Made by a program: the position numbers and the translations under genes | Assembly (NCBI RefSeq): GCF_947499065.1 | Contig: NZ_CANMMT010000002.1 | Location: 309,313-373,312, forward strand | DNA length: 64,000 nt | Direction of reading: 5' to 3' | Origin: an uncultured Tenacibaculum sp. | Lineage (GTDB): Bacteria; Bacteroidota; Bacteroidia; Flavobacteriales; Flavobacteriaceae | Shown: positions 17,250-25,350 of the stretch, piece by piece | How positions within the stretch are numbered: position 1 is the first letter of the stretch | How the letters are laid out: each line of letters begins with the position of its first letter | Notes under the pieces: model-generated | The model's input: only the letters and a program-made list of their open reading frames with translations | What the model was told of the DNA's origin: nothing | Databases searched by the model: none

Positions 17250-18001
17250 ATGACTAATAATGATAAATAAAAAACTACTTCTGAAACTTGCTGTAAAGCA
17301 CCTGCACAATCTCCTGTTTGACCACCAATCCATTTTTTAAAAAAATGCCCCATGTATAAATAAATGATTATTAATGGAATTAGTACACCAAAGATTTTAA
17401 AGTTTTCAAAAAATAAAAGCGGTAAAAGACCAAAAAAACCAGAAATGATAATTGATTTAGTACTCATTTTCTGAGTTGTAGGTTTTACTTTAGAACTATC
17501 AATATCTCTAACATATTCATGAGTATATAATAACACTGTAGCTATAAATCTACTGATAGTATGTCCAGCAATTATAATTAAAGGAATATTTTTTGAGCTT
17601 ATGCTAAGTTCATATAAACTTACTGTTTTTAATGAAAGTATAGAGACCAAACCAACAACTCCAAAAGTACCTAACCTAGAATCTTTCATTATTGTTAGAA
17701 TTTTTTCTTTAGTCCAGCCTCCACCAAAACCATCACAAACATCAGCAAAACCATCTTCATGAAAAGCTCCTGTGGCCCAGATTGAAGCAACAATGCTAAG
17801 TATAATAGAAATAGCTGGATTGAAAATATGAGAAGCGCCATAATATATAGCTGCAGAAATAGCTCCAATAAGTGTCCCTACTAAAGAAAAATATCGACTA
17901 CTTTTATTTAAAATTTCTGGCGAGTGATCAACCCATTTAGGACAAGGAATTCTCGTGAAAAATAACACAGCAGTTAAAAAATAGTGAACTTGTTTTTTCA
18001 T
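17234..18001 (-). CDS. cobS: Adenosylcobinamide-GDP ribazoletransferase (cobalamin synthase)
   Basis: Inner-membrane enzyme that joins adenosylcobinamide-GDP to alpha-ribazole(-phosphate) to make adenosylcobalamin (phosphate). It is a polytopic protein with the conserved GAFHEDGFADVCDGFGGG Mg-binding region at about residues 79-96 and the KDSRLGTFG motif. The start at 18001 (MKKQVHYF, 255 residues) matches the family. An upstream in-frame ATG would add 17 residues overlapping cobT. It lies 7 bp after cobT. Confidence 0.93.
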   Translation of the reverse strand: MKKQVHYFLTAVLFFTRIPCPKWVDHSPEILNKSSRYFSLVGTLIGAISAAIYYGASHIFNPAISIILSIVASIWATGAFHEDGFADVCDGFGGGWTKEKILTIMKDSRLGTFGVVGLVSILSLKTVSLYELSISSKNIPLIIIAGHTISRFIATVLLYTHEYVRDIDSSKVKPTTQKMSTKSIIISGFFGLLPLLFFENFKIFGVLIPLIIIYLYMGHFFKKWIGGQTGDCAGALQQVSEVVFYLSLLVIWKLF

Positions 18002-18008
18002 AATAAAT

Positions 18009-19049
18009 TTAAGCTTCTGAAACATTAGCACTCTTAAAAGTGGCCATCTCATTTAAAAAACTAATAGCAGATTTAACAATAGGAAAAGCAATTGCAGCAC
18101 CTGTTCCTTCACCTAAACGTAATCCAATATTTAGTAAAGGTTTTACATTTAAAAAATCGAGCATTTTTTCATGTCCTTGTTCACCTGACGTATGGCAAAA
18201 TATACAATAATCTAATACGTTTTTATCGATAGCTTTTGCTGCTAGTAATGCTGAAGTAACAATAAAACCATCAATTAGAATGGTCATTTTTAAAGATGCA
18301 GCTTCTAAAATAGCACCACACATCATTACAATTTCAAAACCACCAAAAGAAGATAAGGCGTCAATTGGAGATTGTATTTGATTGATATGTAAATTAAATA
18401 CTTTACGAAGAATTTCTGCCTTTTTAATTACACCTTCATCATTTAAACCTGTTCCTTTACCAACACACTTTTCAATTGGAATAGTAGTGAAATAACTCAT
18501 TAAAAGAGAAGCAGCTGAAGTATTACCTATTCCCATTTCACCAAAGCCAATAACATTGGTACCGTTCTTAAATATTTCTTGAATAATTTGTTTTCCTTTT
18601 TCTAATGCTAATAAGCATTCTTCAGTACTCATTGCTTTTTCTACACTATAGTCTTTAGTTCCTTTTGAAATTTTAGCATCTATTAGATTAGGAGAAGTCT
18701 CAAAATTAGCATTTACACCTGCATCTACTATTTTTAGCTCTATGTTGTTTTGGTTACAAAAAGTATTAATAGCAGCTCCATTGTTTAAAAAGTTATGTAC
18801 CATTTGTTGCGTAACTTCTTGCGGATATGGAGTAACTGAACTAGAATTTACAATACCATGATCACCAGCAAAAACAACTATTGAAGGCTTTGATAGGGTA
18901 GGAGAAACAGTATTTTGAATTAATCCTATTTGTAAGGCAATATTTTCTAATACCCCTAAAGAGCCTATAGGTTTTGTTTTAAAATCAATTTTTTCTTGTA
19001 ATTGTCCTTTAATATTTTCTGATAAAGGAGTTATGTTAGTAGTATACAT
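18009..19049 (-). CDS. cobT: Nicotinate-nucleotide:dimethylbenzimidazole phosphoribosyltransferase
   Basis: Activates the lower-ligand base (dimethylbenzimidazole or another benzimidazole) by transferring phosphoribose from nicotinate mononucleotide. Length 346 is normal. Key segments are KPIGSLGVLE near the N-terminus, VVFAGDHGI, GFGEMGIGNTSAAS, GKGTGLNDEGV and the C-terminal RLGEGTGAA loop with the catalytic Glu. It is the second gene of the operon, 6 bp after cobU and 7 bp before cobS. Confidence 0.96.
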   Translation of the reverse strand: MYTTNITPLSENIKGQLQEKIDFKTKPIGSLGVLENIALQIGLIQNTVSPTLSKPSIVVFAGDHGIVNSSSVTPYPQEVTQQMVHNFLNNGAAINTFCNQNNIELKIVDAGVNANFETSPNLIDAKISKGTKDYSVEKAMSTEECLLALEKGKQIIQEIFKNGTNVIGFGEMGIGNTSAASLLMSYFTTIPIEKCVGKGTGLNDEGVIKKAEILRKVFNLHINQIQSPIDALSSFGGFEIVMMCGAILEAASLKMTILIDGFIVTSALLAAKAIDKNVLDYCIFCHTSGEQGHEKMLDFLNVKPLLNIGLRLGEGTGAAIAFPIVKSAISFLNEMATFKSANVSEA

Positions 19050-19055
19050 TGGTAG

Positions 19056-19559
19056 TTATTTTAAAGTTAAAGGCAAACCAGATACCATGAATGTGGCTTT
19101 ATCTGCTTTTTTTGCTATATATTGATTTACCCAACCTTGTAGTTCTGTAAATTTTCTTCCAGATTCAGAATTAGCATGTAATCCCATACCAATTTCATTA
19201 GAAATAATAATAATTTTTGCATCTATTTCTGCCAAAGCATCAATTTCCTCCTTAGCTAATTTTAATGCTTGTTCAATATCATATTTAGTATCTACAAAAA
19301 AGTTGGTAAGCCATAAAGTAACACAATCAATAACTACAGTCATTTCTTTAGTAATTTTTGTACTGATTAGTTTTTCTTCTTCAATAGTAGTCCAACGTTC
19401 ATCTCTATCTGAAACATGCCTGTCTACTCGTTTTTTAAAATCATCATCCCAAATTCTAGAAGTAGCCAAATAATATGGAGTATTTGATAATGATTCAGCT
19501 AATTGTTGAGCATAACTACTTTTCCCTGAGCGTTCGCCTCCTGTTATGTAATAAATCAT
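19056..19559 (-). CDS. cobU: Adenosylcobinamide kinase / adenosylcobinamide-phosphate guanylyltransferase
   Basis: Bifunctional enzyme that phosphorylates adenosylcobinamide and then adds GMP, giving adenosylcobinamide-GDP for CobS. The P-loop GGERSGKSSYAQ begins at about residue 7; the conserved PYYLATSRIWDDDFKKR and DCVTLWLTNF stretches follow. The start at 19559 (MIYYITGGERSGKS, 167 residues) is preferred over an ATG 24 bases upstream because family members begin right at this strand. It is the first gene of the operon. The 100-bp gap to the divergent BtuF-like gene has no riboswitch. A near-match -7 box for this strand lies at 19581-19588. Confidence 0.94.
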   Translation of the reverse strand: MIYYITGGERSGKSSYAQQLAESLSNTPYYLATSRIWDDDFKKRVDRHVSDRDERWTTIEEEKLISTKITKEMTVVIDCVTLWLTNFFVDTKYDIEQALKLAKEEIDALAEIDAKIIIISNEIGMGLHANSESGRKFTELQGWVNQYIAKKADKATFMVSGLPLTLK

Positions 19560-19631
19560 GTTGAAGAAATAAATTGTAAGCAAATATTGGAAAGATTTTT
19601 TAGAAAAAGAAAATTATAAATGATAACTGTG

Positions 19632-19639
19632 TATTTTTG
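19632..19639 (+). promoter_or_regulatory. Candidate -7 box (TATTTTTG)
   Basis: TAnnTTTG match 20 bases before the second BtuF-like gene, in the divergent gap with cobU. No clear -33 element is seen. Confidence 0.4.
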
Positions 19640-19659
19640 CGAACCAAATTTGAATATCT

Positions 19660-20598
19660 ATGAAAGTATCTTCTTTTATGCCAGCTGTAACTCAAATGAT
19701 TTATGATATGGGGTTACACGATTATTTAGAGGGCATTACATTTGAGTGTCCAGCAATTGCTTTACAAGAAAAGAAGGTTGCTGTGAGGTACAAATTAGAA
19801 GGTAAAACATTAACAAGTAAAGAAATTACTGCTATTTTTTCAAAGACTAAAGCCGAAGGAGGTACTTTATATTATGTAGATGAACCAGTTTTAGAGAGTA
19901 TAGCACCAGATATTATTTTTACGCAAGATGTATGTGATGTTTGTCAAATAGATACCGAATCGGTAGCAAAATCAGCATATAAATTAAAAAAGACTCCAGA
20001 GTTAATTTCTATAACACCAAATTCTTTAGAAGATGTATTTGATAATGCGCTTACTATAGCTAGAGCTATGAATAAAGAAGAAGTCGGAGTTAATTATGTA
20101 AATAAACTAAGAGAGCGAATTTATAATATTGTAGATGTTCAAAGAGCTAACAGAATTCAATCTAAAAGTGTAATGTTGCTCGAATGGATAGATCCATTAT
20201 TTAATTGTGGACATTGGATTCCTCATCAAATAGGTTATGCAGGAGGAATAGATTTATTATCACATCCTTCTGGAGATAGTATTGTTATTTCATGGGATAA
20301 AATTGTAAAATATGACCCAGAAGTATTGGTAATAGCTCCGTGTGGTTATGGAATTGAAAGAACGTTAGAAGATATGACGTTTTTAGAAGAAAAACCAGAA
20401 TGGAAAACTTTAAAGGCTGTTAAAAATGGAGAAGTTTATATAGCAGACTTTGCTATGTTTACACAATCATCAGCTGGTACTTTAGTAGATGGAATAGAAT
20501 GTTTGGCATCAATGATACATCCTAAATATTACAATATTTCCGATAATCTAAAAAGAAAATTCTCAAAATATAATGATTTAATTGGAGATAATTTATAA
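19660..20598 (+). CDS. BtuF-like cobalamin-binding protein without a signal peptide
   Basis: A TroA/BtuF-fold protein of 312 residues with typical lobe motifs (SFMPAVTQMIYDMGL, VLESIAPDIIFTQ, LEWIDPLFNCGHW, APCGYGIERTL). No signal peptide or lipobox precedes the fold: the first strand begins at residue 3, so the protein looks cytoplasmic. A CDVC pair follows the first lobe. It lies just upstream of a cobalamin riboswitch and a BtuB-like receptor and is divergent from the cob operon, which points to corrinoid handling. Possible roles are intracellular corrinoid binding or delivery; the exact function is not known to me. Confidence 0.85.
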   Translation: MKVSSFMPAVTQMIYDMGLHDYLEGITFECPAIALQEKKVAVRYKLEGKTLTSKEITAIFSKTKAEGGTLYYVDEPVLESIAPDIIFTQDVCDVCQIDTESVAKSAYKLKKTPELISITPNSLEDVFDNALTIARAMNKEEVGVNYVNKLRERIYNIVDVQRANRIQSKSVMLLEWIDPLFNCGHWIPHQIGYAGGIDLLSHPSGDSIVISWDKIVKYDPEVLVIAPCGYGIERTLEDMTFLEEKPEWKTLKAVKNGEVYIADFAMFTQSSAGTLVDGIECLASMIHPKYYNISDNLKRKFSKYNDLIGDNL

Positions 20599-20614
20599 TA
20601 AAGTTATAAATTTG
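20582..20614 (+). promoter_or_regulatory. Promoter of the riboswitch-btuB unit
   Basis: A TTG at 20582-20584 is followed, after 22 bases, by TAAATTTG at 20607-20614. This fits the Bacteroidota -33/-7 layout (TTG, 17-23 bases, TAnnTTTG). The -33 element lies inside the last codons of the upstream gene. Transcription would start near 20620, just before the riboswitch. Confidence 0.6.
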
Positions 20615-20654
20615 CCCCGATTTTTGGTTTTTCTCTATTTTCAATAGAGAAAAT

Positions 20655-20790
20655 TAAAAGGGAATTCAGTTAAAATCTGAAGCTGTTCCCGCAACTGTAA
20701 GCTATAAAGCTTGTAACTAAAACTTTTTGCCACTGTTTATTAACGGGAAGGTAAGTTACAAGACGCAAGCCAGGAGACCTGCCAAGAAAA
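20655..20790 (+). ncRNA. Adenosylcobalamin riboswitch (cobalamin family)
   Basis: The aptamer is recognisable by its ordered conserved blocks: GGGAA (20660-20664), GCAACTGTAA (20691-20700), GCCACTG (20729-20735), CGGGAAGG (20744-20751) and the B12 box AAGCCAGGAGACCTGCC ending at 20783. It controls the BtuB-like receptor downstream, repressing it when cobalamin is plentiful. An 11-bp AT-rich hairpin (20629-20653) precedes the aptamer. Downstream, AAAAGTT (20811-20817) can pair with AACTTTT (20829-20835), followed by T residues; this may be the expression platform, though a translational switch is equally possible. Confidence 0.95.
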
Positions 20791-20882
20791 ATATGTAAGA
20801 CTTTCGGGATAAAAGTTAGCGTACTTAAAACTTTTTTGTACAAAAATTTAACCTGATTAATTGTAAAATTAAATCATTATCA

Positions 20883-22781
20883 ATGAAAAAACAATTACTA
20901 ATTGTTGGTGCGGTAGCATTATCTTTTGCTAGCACAAAATCTTTTGCTCAAGAGCAAGAAAAATCAGAAATTTTAGATGAAGTGGTAATCACAGATTCAA
21001 GGTTTAAATTAAAAAAGGAAAATTCGGGGAAAGTTGTTCATAAGATAACAGCAGAAACTATTAAGAAAAATCAAGGGAGAAATTTAGTTGATTTAATTAA
21101 TACTGTAGCAGGTATTGAAGTTAATGGTAATACAAGTTCTAATGGACAAAATTTAGGACTCTTTATTAGAGGAGGGAAAACAAAAGAAGTTGTAGTATTA
21201 ATTGATGGAATTCAAGTTTCAAATCCAGCAGGAGTTTCAGGAGGTTACGATTTAAGATTGTTAGACTTAAACGAAGTAGAATCTGTAGAAATTATTAAGG
21301 GAGCAGCAAGTACATTATATGGTACAGGTGCAACTACAGCTGTAATTAATATTAAATTGAAAGAAGCCAAAAGTGGTCATGTTAATACAGATTTAGCTTT
21401 GCTTTTGGGAACAAATAATACACAGAAATCAGAAAATGGAACTATTGTCCAAACAAATGCTAATGTAAACGGTAAAATTAATAAATTTAATTATTTAGTT
21501 GGTTTTTCATCATTACAAGCAAATGGATTTTCAGCAGCAAAATCAGAAAATGCAAACCAAAACTTTAATCCTGATGCTTTTCAAAGAGTTGGAACTAATT
21601 TAAAATTAGGTTATAGATTTAATAACAAATTTAAAATTAACGCTTTTGGTAGTTACAGTGAGTTTGATAATAACTATGATGCAGGCGCATTTACAGATGC
21701 AAATAACTTTTCAGAAGACGTAAGTTATAGAGTTGGTATAGCTCCTGAATATAAATATGAAAATGGAAGTATTCATTTAAACGCTGCTTATAGTAAATAT
21801 AAAAGTGATAGAACGGCAACATCATCTCCAGGTAGAAGCTATGGAGAGAACTATATCATTGATGCATATGTAAAGCATAAATTTGATAAATTATACTTAG
21901 TTGGAGGTATTAACTATCAAGATAATAGTATTGAAACTTATGCAACACCTTTTGGGAAAACTGAAATTGTTAAAACGGTATATAATGAAAAACCAATAGC
22001 TAGATTAATAGACCCATATGTAAACGCAGTATATGTATCTGATTTTGGATTAAACATAAACGCTGGTGTTAGATTAAATAACCACAATAAATATGGAAAT
22101 CACTTTGTATACAATGCAAACCCATCTTATACTATAAAACAAGACAATGGATATGTTAAGTTCTTAGGATCATATAGCACTGCATTTTTAGCACCATCAG
22201 TTCAAGAATTATATGCATCATGGGGAAATATTGATTTGAAGCCTCAAGAAAGTACTACTTATGAAGGAGGAGTAGAATATAAATATAATTCGCTTGTATT
22301 AAATGCAGTTTATTTTAACAGAGATGTGAAAAATATTATAGCATTTAATTCAACAGCTTTTAAAATGGATAATTTTGGAGATACTACTATTAAAGGTTTA
22401 GAGTTTACTGCAAATTACTCTGTAACTAAGGATTTACAATTAAATGCTAATTATGCTTATACTAAAAATGATGATTTAGCAGTTAGAGTTCCAAAGCATA
22501 AAATTAATGCTGGTGTAAACTATACTTATAAAGCAACAAACCTAGGGTTAAACTACCAATTTGTAAGTGATAGAGATGATACAGATTTTAGATCTTTTCC
22601 AGGAGTTAATAGAGTTTTAGAATCATATTCTCTTTTAGATTTTTCAGCTAATCATAAATTAAATAATAATATTAGATTAATGTTTAATGTATCTAATATT
22701 TTGAATGAAGATTATCAAGAAGTTTTCGGATTCTCAACAAGAGGTAGAAACTTTAAATTTGGATTAGGATTCAATTTCTAA
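20883..22781 (+). CDS. btuB: TonB-dependent receptor, BtuB-like (cobalamin uptake)
   Basis: A 22-strand outer-membrane receptor that imports corrinoids using TonB energy. Signal peptide 1-22 (ending SFAQ), TonB-box-like segment around residues 31-40 (LDEVVITDSR), plug domain to about 150 (VLIDGIQVSNP and IIKGAASTLYGTGA), then the barrel ending in an aromatic residue (FGLGFNF). Length 632 fits the BtuB size class. There is no carboxypeptidase-like extension. The substrate assignment rests mainly on the riboswitch directly upstream. Confidence 0.92.
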   Translation: MKKQLLIVGAVALSFASTKSFAQEQEKSEILDEVVITDSRFKLKKENSGKVVHKITAETIKKNQGRNLVDLINTVAGIEVNGNTSSNGQNLGLFIRGGKTKEVVVLIDGIQVSNPAGVSGGYDLRLLDLNEVESVEIIKGAASTLYGTGATTAVINIKLKEAKSGHVNTDLALLLGTNNTQKSENGTIVQTNANVNGKINKFNYLVGFSSLQANGFSAAKSENANQNFNPDAFQRVGTNLKLGYRFNNKFKINAFGSYSEFDNNYDAGAFTDANNFSEDVSYRVGIAPEYKYENGSIHLNAAYSKYKSDRTATSSPGRSYGENYIIDAYVKHKFDKLYLVGGINYQDNSIETYATPFGKTEIVKTVYNEKPIARLIDPYVNAVYVSDFGLNINAGVRLNNHNKYGNHFVYNANPSYTIKQDNGYVKFLGSYSTAFLAPSVQELYASWGNIDLKPQESTTYEGGVEYKYNSLVLNAVYFNRDVKNIIAFNSTAFKMDNFGDTTIKGLEFTANYSVTKDLQLNANYAYTKNDDLAVRVPKHKINAGVNYTYKATNLGLNYQFVSDRDDTDFRSFPGVNRVLESYSLLDFSANHKLNNNIRLMFNVSNILNEDYQEVFGFSTRGRNFKFGLGFNF

Positions 22782-22804
22782 TAAAAAGACAAATACTTAA
22801 AATG

Positions 22805-22837
22805 AAAAACGCACTTAAAAGTGCGTTTTTTTTATTC
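22805..22837. terminator. Bidirectional terminator
   Basis: A perfect 12-bp stem (AAAAACGCACTT / AAGTGCGTTTTT), 2-base formal loop and a long T run, between btuB and the convergent DCC gene, whose stop lies at its edge. Confidence 0.8.
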
Positions 22838-23248
22838 TAAAAATTTTTCTCGAATTTCTTTAGTAGGAATCATGCATTCTTCTTTTTTACCAAACCATTT
22901 ATATCTATTCTTAGCAATATAATCGTACACCAAATTGCGTAAACCTTCAGGAAATACCATTAAAAAACTTGCAATTTGCCAAAAACCACCAAATTCAGCC
23001 ATAACTTTTAAAGCTGCAGTCGATTTTATATAATAGGCATTACTTGGTTCATAAAGTATTATAGAATCAATTTTTGAAGTATCAATACCTAAATAATTTG
23101 TGATTTTTTTACCAACTTCAGATTGTAATGACGCAAAAACAAATTGATTTTTTTTATCATAATTAATGGTTTTTAGCACAGCATTATTACAAAAGTTACA
23201 AATGCCATCAAATAAAATTATCTTCTTATTTTTAGGTAAATCAATCAT
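22832..23248 (-). CDS. DCC-family thiol-disulfide oxidoreductase-like protein (DUF393)
   Basis: A small thioredoxin-like protein of the DCC family, named for the DxxCxxC motif, here DGICNFC near residues 15-21. At 138 residues it is the usual length. It is predicted cytoplasmic, with later aromatic motifs (NRYKWFGKKEEC). The family's redox partner is not established. It converges on btuB and is divergent from the ABC exporter operon. Confidence 0.88.
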   Translation of the reverse strand: MIDLPKNKKIILFDGICNFCNNAVLKTINYDKKNQFVFASLQSEVGKKITNYLGIDTSKIDSIILYEPSNAYYIKSTAALKVMAEFGGFWQIASFLMVFPEGLRNLVYDYIAKNRYKWFGKKEECMIPTKEIREKFLE

Positions 23249-23408
23249 TTATGTGAAATAAAGTTGGGTTAATTTATAAATAATTTTAAAATATTGTAAC
23301 ATTAATCAAAATTAAGCGTCTAGTAGAAAAGTAAATAAGGATTTAACATTTTATTATCAATAAAAAGATGAATCAGTATTTATTTTAGTAAAAAAATAAA
23401 CTAACGCA

Positions 23409-24116
23409 ATGATTCGAATAGAAAACTTACACAAATCTTATCCTATAGGGAAAGACTCACTTCACGTTTTAAAGGGATTAGATTTACACATTAAGGAAGG
23501 AGAATTTGTATCAATTATGGGATCTTCAGGATCTGGAAAATCTACCTTATTAAATATTGTAGGATTATTAGATACGCATGATGAAGGAAATTATTATTTA
23601 AATGGTCAATTAATTGAAAATTTAAATGAAAAGAAAGCAGCAGTTTTACGTAATAAATTTTTAGGATTTGTATTCCAATCATTTAATTTAATTTCATACA
23701 AAACAGCTTTAGAAAACGTAGCATTGCCTCTTTATTATAAGGGTGTAGGAAGAAAAGAACGTTCAGAAAAAGCATTAGAATATTTAGAGAAAGTTGGTTT
23801 AAAAGAATGGGCAAACCATTTACCAAATGAGCTTTCAGGAGGACAAAAACAGCGTGTGGCTATTGCAAGAGCTTTGGTAACAAAACCAAAAGTAGTATTA
23901 GCAGATGAGCCAACAGGAGCCTTAGATTCTACTACAACAGATTCTGTAATGGATTTGTTAAAAGAGATTAATGATGAAGGTATGACCGTTTTTGTAATTA
24001 CACACGAGGAAGAAGTAGCTGAACAAACTAATAGAATTGTTCGACTAAAAGACGGTGTTATTATAAGTGATGAGTATACATCTAATGAAAAATCTAAAAA
24101 GGCTAAAGCAGTTTAA
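23409..24116 (+). CDS. ABC transporter ATPase, MacB/LolD type
   Basis: Nucleotide-binding subunit of a type VII (MacB-like) ABC system. Walker A GSSGSGKST (about 38-46), Q-loop FVFQSFNL, signature LSGGQKQR and Walker B VVLADEPTGALD are all intact. It drives two FtsX-like permeases that follow 2 bp after one another. The adaptor encoded downstream suggests an efflux or macrolide-type export role rather than lipoprotein release. Confidence 0.93.
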   Translation: MIRIENLHKSYPIGKDSLHVLKGLDLHIKEGEFVSIMGSSGSGKSTLLNIVGLLDTHDEGNYYLNGQLIENLNEKKAAVLRNKFLGFVFQSFNLISYKTALENVALPLYYKGVGRKERSEKALEYLEKVGLKEWANHLPNELSGGQKQRVAIARALVTKPKVVLADEPTGALDSTTTDSVMDLLKEINDEGMTVFVITHEEEVAEQTNRIVRLKDGVIISDEYTSNEKSKKAKAV

Positions 24117-24118
24117 TT

Positions 24119-25348
24119 ATGTTTGATTTAGATCGTTGGAGAGAAATATTCCAAAGTATTAGTAAAAATAAGTTGCGTTCTGCCTTATCTGGATTTACTG
24201 TAGCTTTTGCTATTTTACTTTTTACGTTACTTTTTGGAATAGGTAATGGACTTCAAAATACATTTAAAAATGAGTTTGCAAAAGATGCAATTAACTCAAT
24301 CTATATTTGGTCAAATAGAACAACAAAAGCTTATAAAGGAAATCAAGTAGGGAGAAGGATTCAATTTAAAGATGATGATTTTGAGTTTCTGAAAGAAAAA
24401 TACGGGGATAAGATTCAAATGATTAGCCCCAGATTACAGAGAAATGCAAAAGTTGTTTACAAAACAGAAGAAGATAATTACACTATTAGAGGAGTTTATC
24501 CAAAATATGATTTATTAGAATCTGCTGAAGTAACTGAAGGACGTTTTCTAAATATTAGAGATTTAAAAGAAAAGTCTAAAGTAGCGGTAATAGGTCGAAT
24601 GGTTGAAAAAGATTTATTTGGTCAAGTTAGTGCTTATGGGAAACAATTAAACATTGGTGGAATTATTTATAAAATAATAGGTGTTTTTTCAGACCCAGGA
24701 GGTGATAGTGATGAACGTTACATTTACATACCTTTTACTACCATGCAACAAATCTATGGTAACAATGACCATATTGATGAGTTTGGTATGACTTATAATC
24801 CTGAGTTAAGCATTGAAGAAGCAATAGCTTTTAGTAATGACATGCGTAGGGAATTAAAAAAGAAGCATGAAATAGCACCATTAGATCAAAGAGGAATAAG
24901 GATACGTAATTATGCCTCAGATAACAAGCAAGTTTCGAATATGATGGTAGGACTTGGTATACTAATTTTAATTATTGGTTTCGGAACATTAATTGCCGGA
25001 GTTGTTGGAATTAGTAATATAATGGTATATATAGTAAAAGAAAGAACAAAAGAGCTAGGAATTAGAAAAGCTATTGGTGCTACACCAAGATCAATTGTAT
25101 TAATGATTATGTTAGAAGCAATTTTAATTACAGCAATATCTGGATATTTAGGTTTAACATTAGGTGTAGGAATATTAAAAGCAGTAGGACCTAGTTTAAA
25201 ACAATATTTTATATTAAATCCAGGTGTTTCAACTCCTGTTGTTGTTGGAGCCACAATAACATTAATTATAGCAGGAATGATAGCGGGGTATTTACCAGCA
25301 AAAAGAGCGGCAAAAATTAAACCAATAGTAGCTTTAAGAGCAGATTAA
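24119..25348 (+). CDS. ABC transporter permease, MacB/FtsX family (first copy)
   Basis: MacB-like membrane subunit: one N-terminal transmembrane helix (about 20-45), a large periplasmic MacB core domain to about residue 275, then three helices. The FtsX consensus VKERTKELGIRKAIGATPRSI lies between helices 2 and 3. It is paired with the next gene, a diverged paralogue, to form a heterodimeric pore served by the separate ATPase upstream. Confidence 0.92.
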   Translation: MFDLDRWREIFQSISKNKLRSALSGFTVAFAILLFTLLFGIGNGLQNTFKNEFAKDAINSIYIWSNRTTKAYKGNQVGRRIQFKDDDFEFLKEKYGDKIQMISPRLQRNAKVVYKTEEDNYTIRGVYPKYDLLESAEVTEGRFLNIRDLKEKSKVAVIGRMVEKDLFGQVSAYGKQLNIGGIIYKIIGVFSDPGGDSDERYIYIPFTTMQQIYGNNDHIDEFGMTYNPELSIEEAIAFSNDMRRELKKKHEIAPLDQRGIRIRNYASDNKQVSNMMVGLGILILIIGFGTLIAGVVGISNIMVYIVKERTKELGIRKAIGATPRSIVLMIMLEAILITAISGYLGLTLGVGILKAVGPSLKQYFILNPGVSTPVVVGATITLIIAGMIAGYLPAKRAAKIKPIVALRAD

Positions 25349-25350
25349 TT

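Noticed and set aside
17250..17333. N-terminal extension of cobC by 28 residues
   Set aside because: It lies wholly inside cobS and has no histidine-phosphatase match; the RHT motif follows the ATG at 17249.
18002..18052. N-terminal extension of cobS by 17 residues
   Set aside because: It overlaps the end of cobT, and the family begins at MKKQVHYF.
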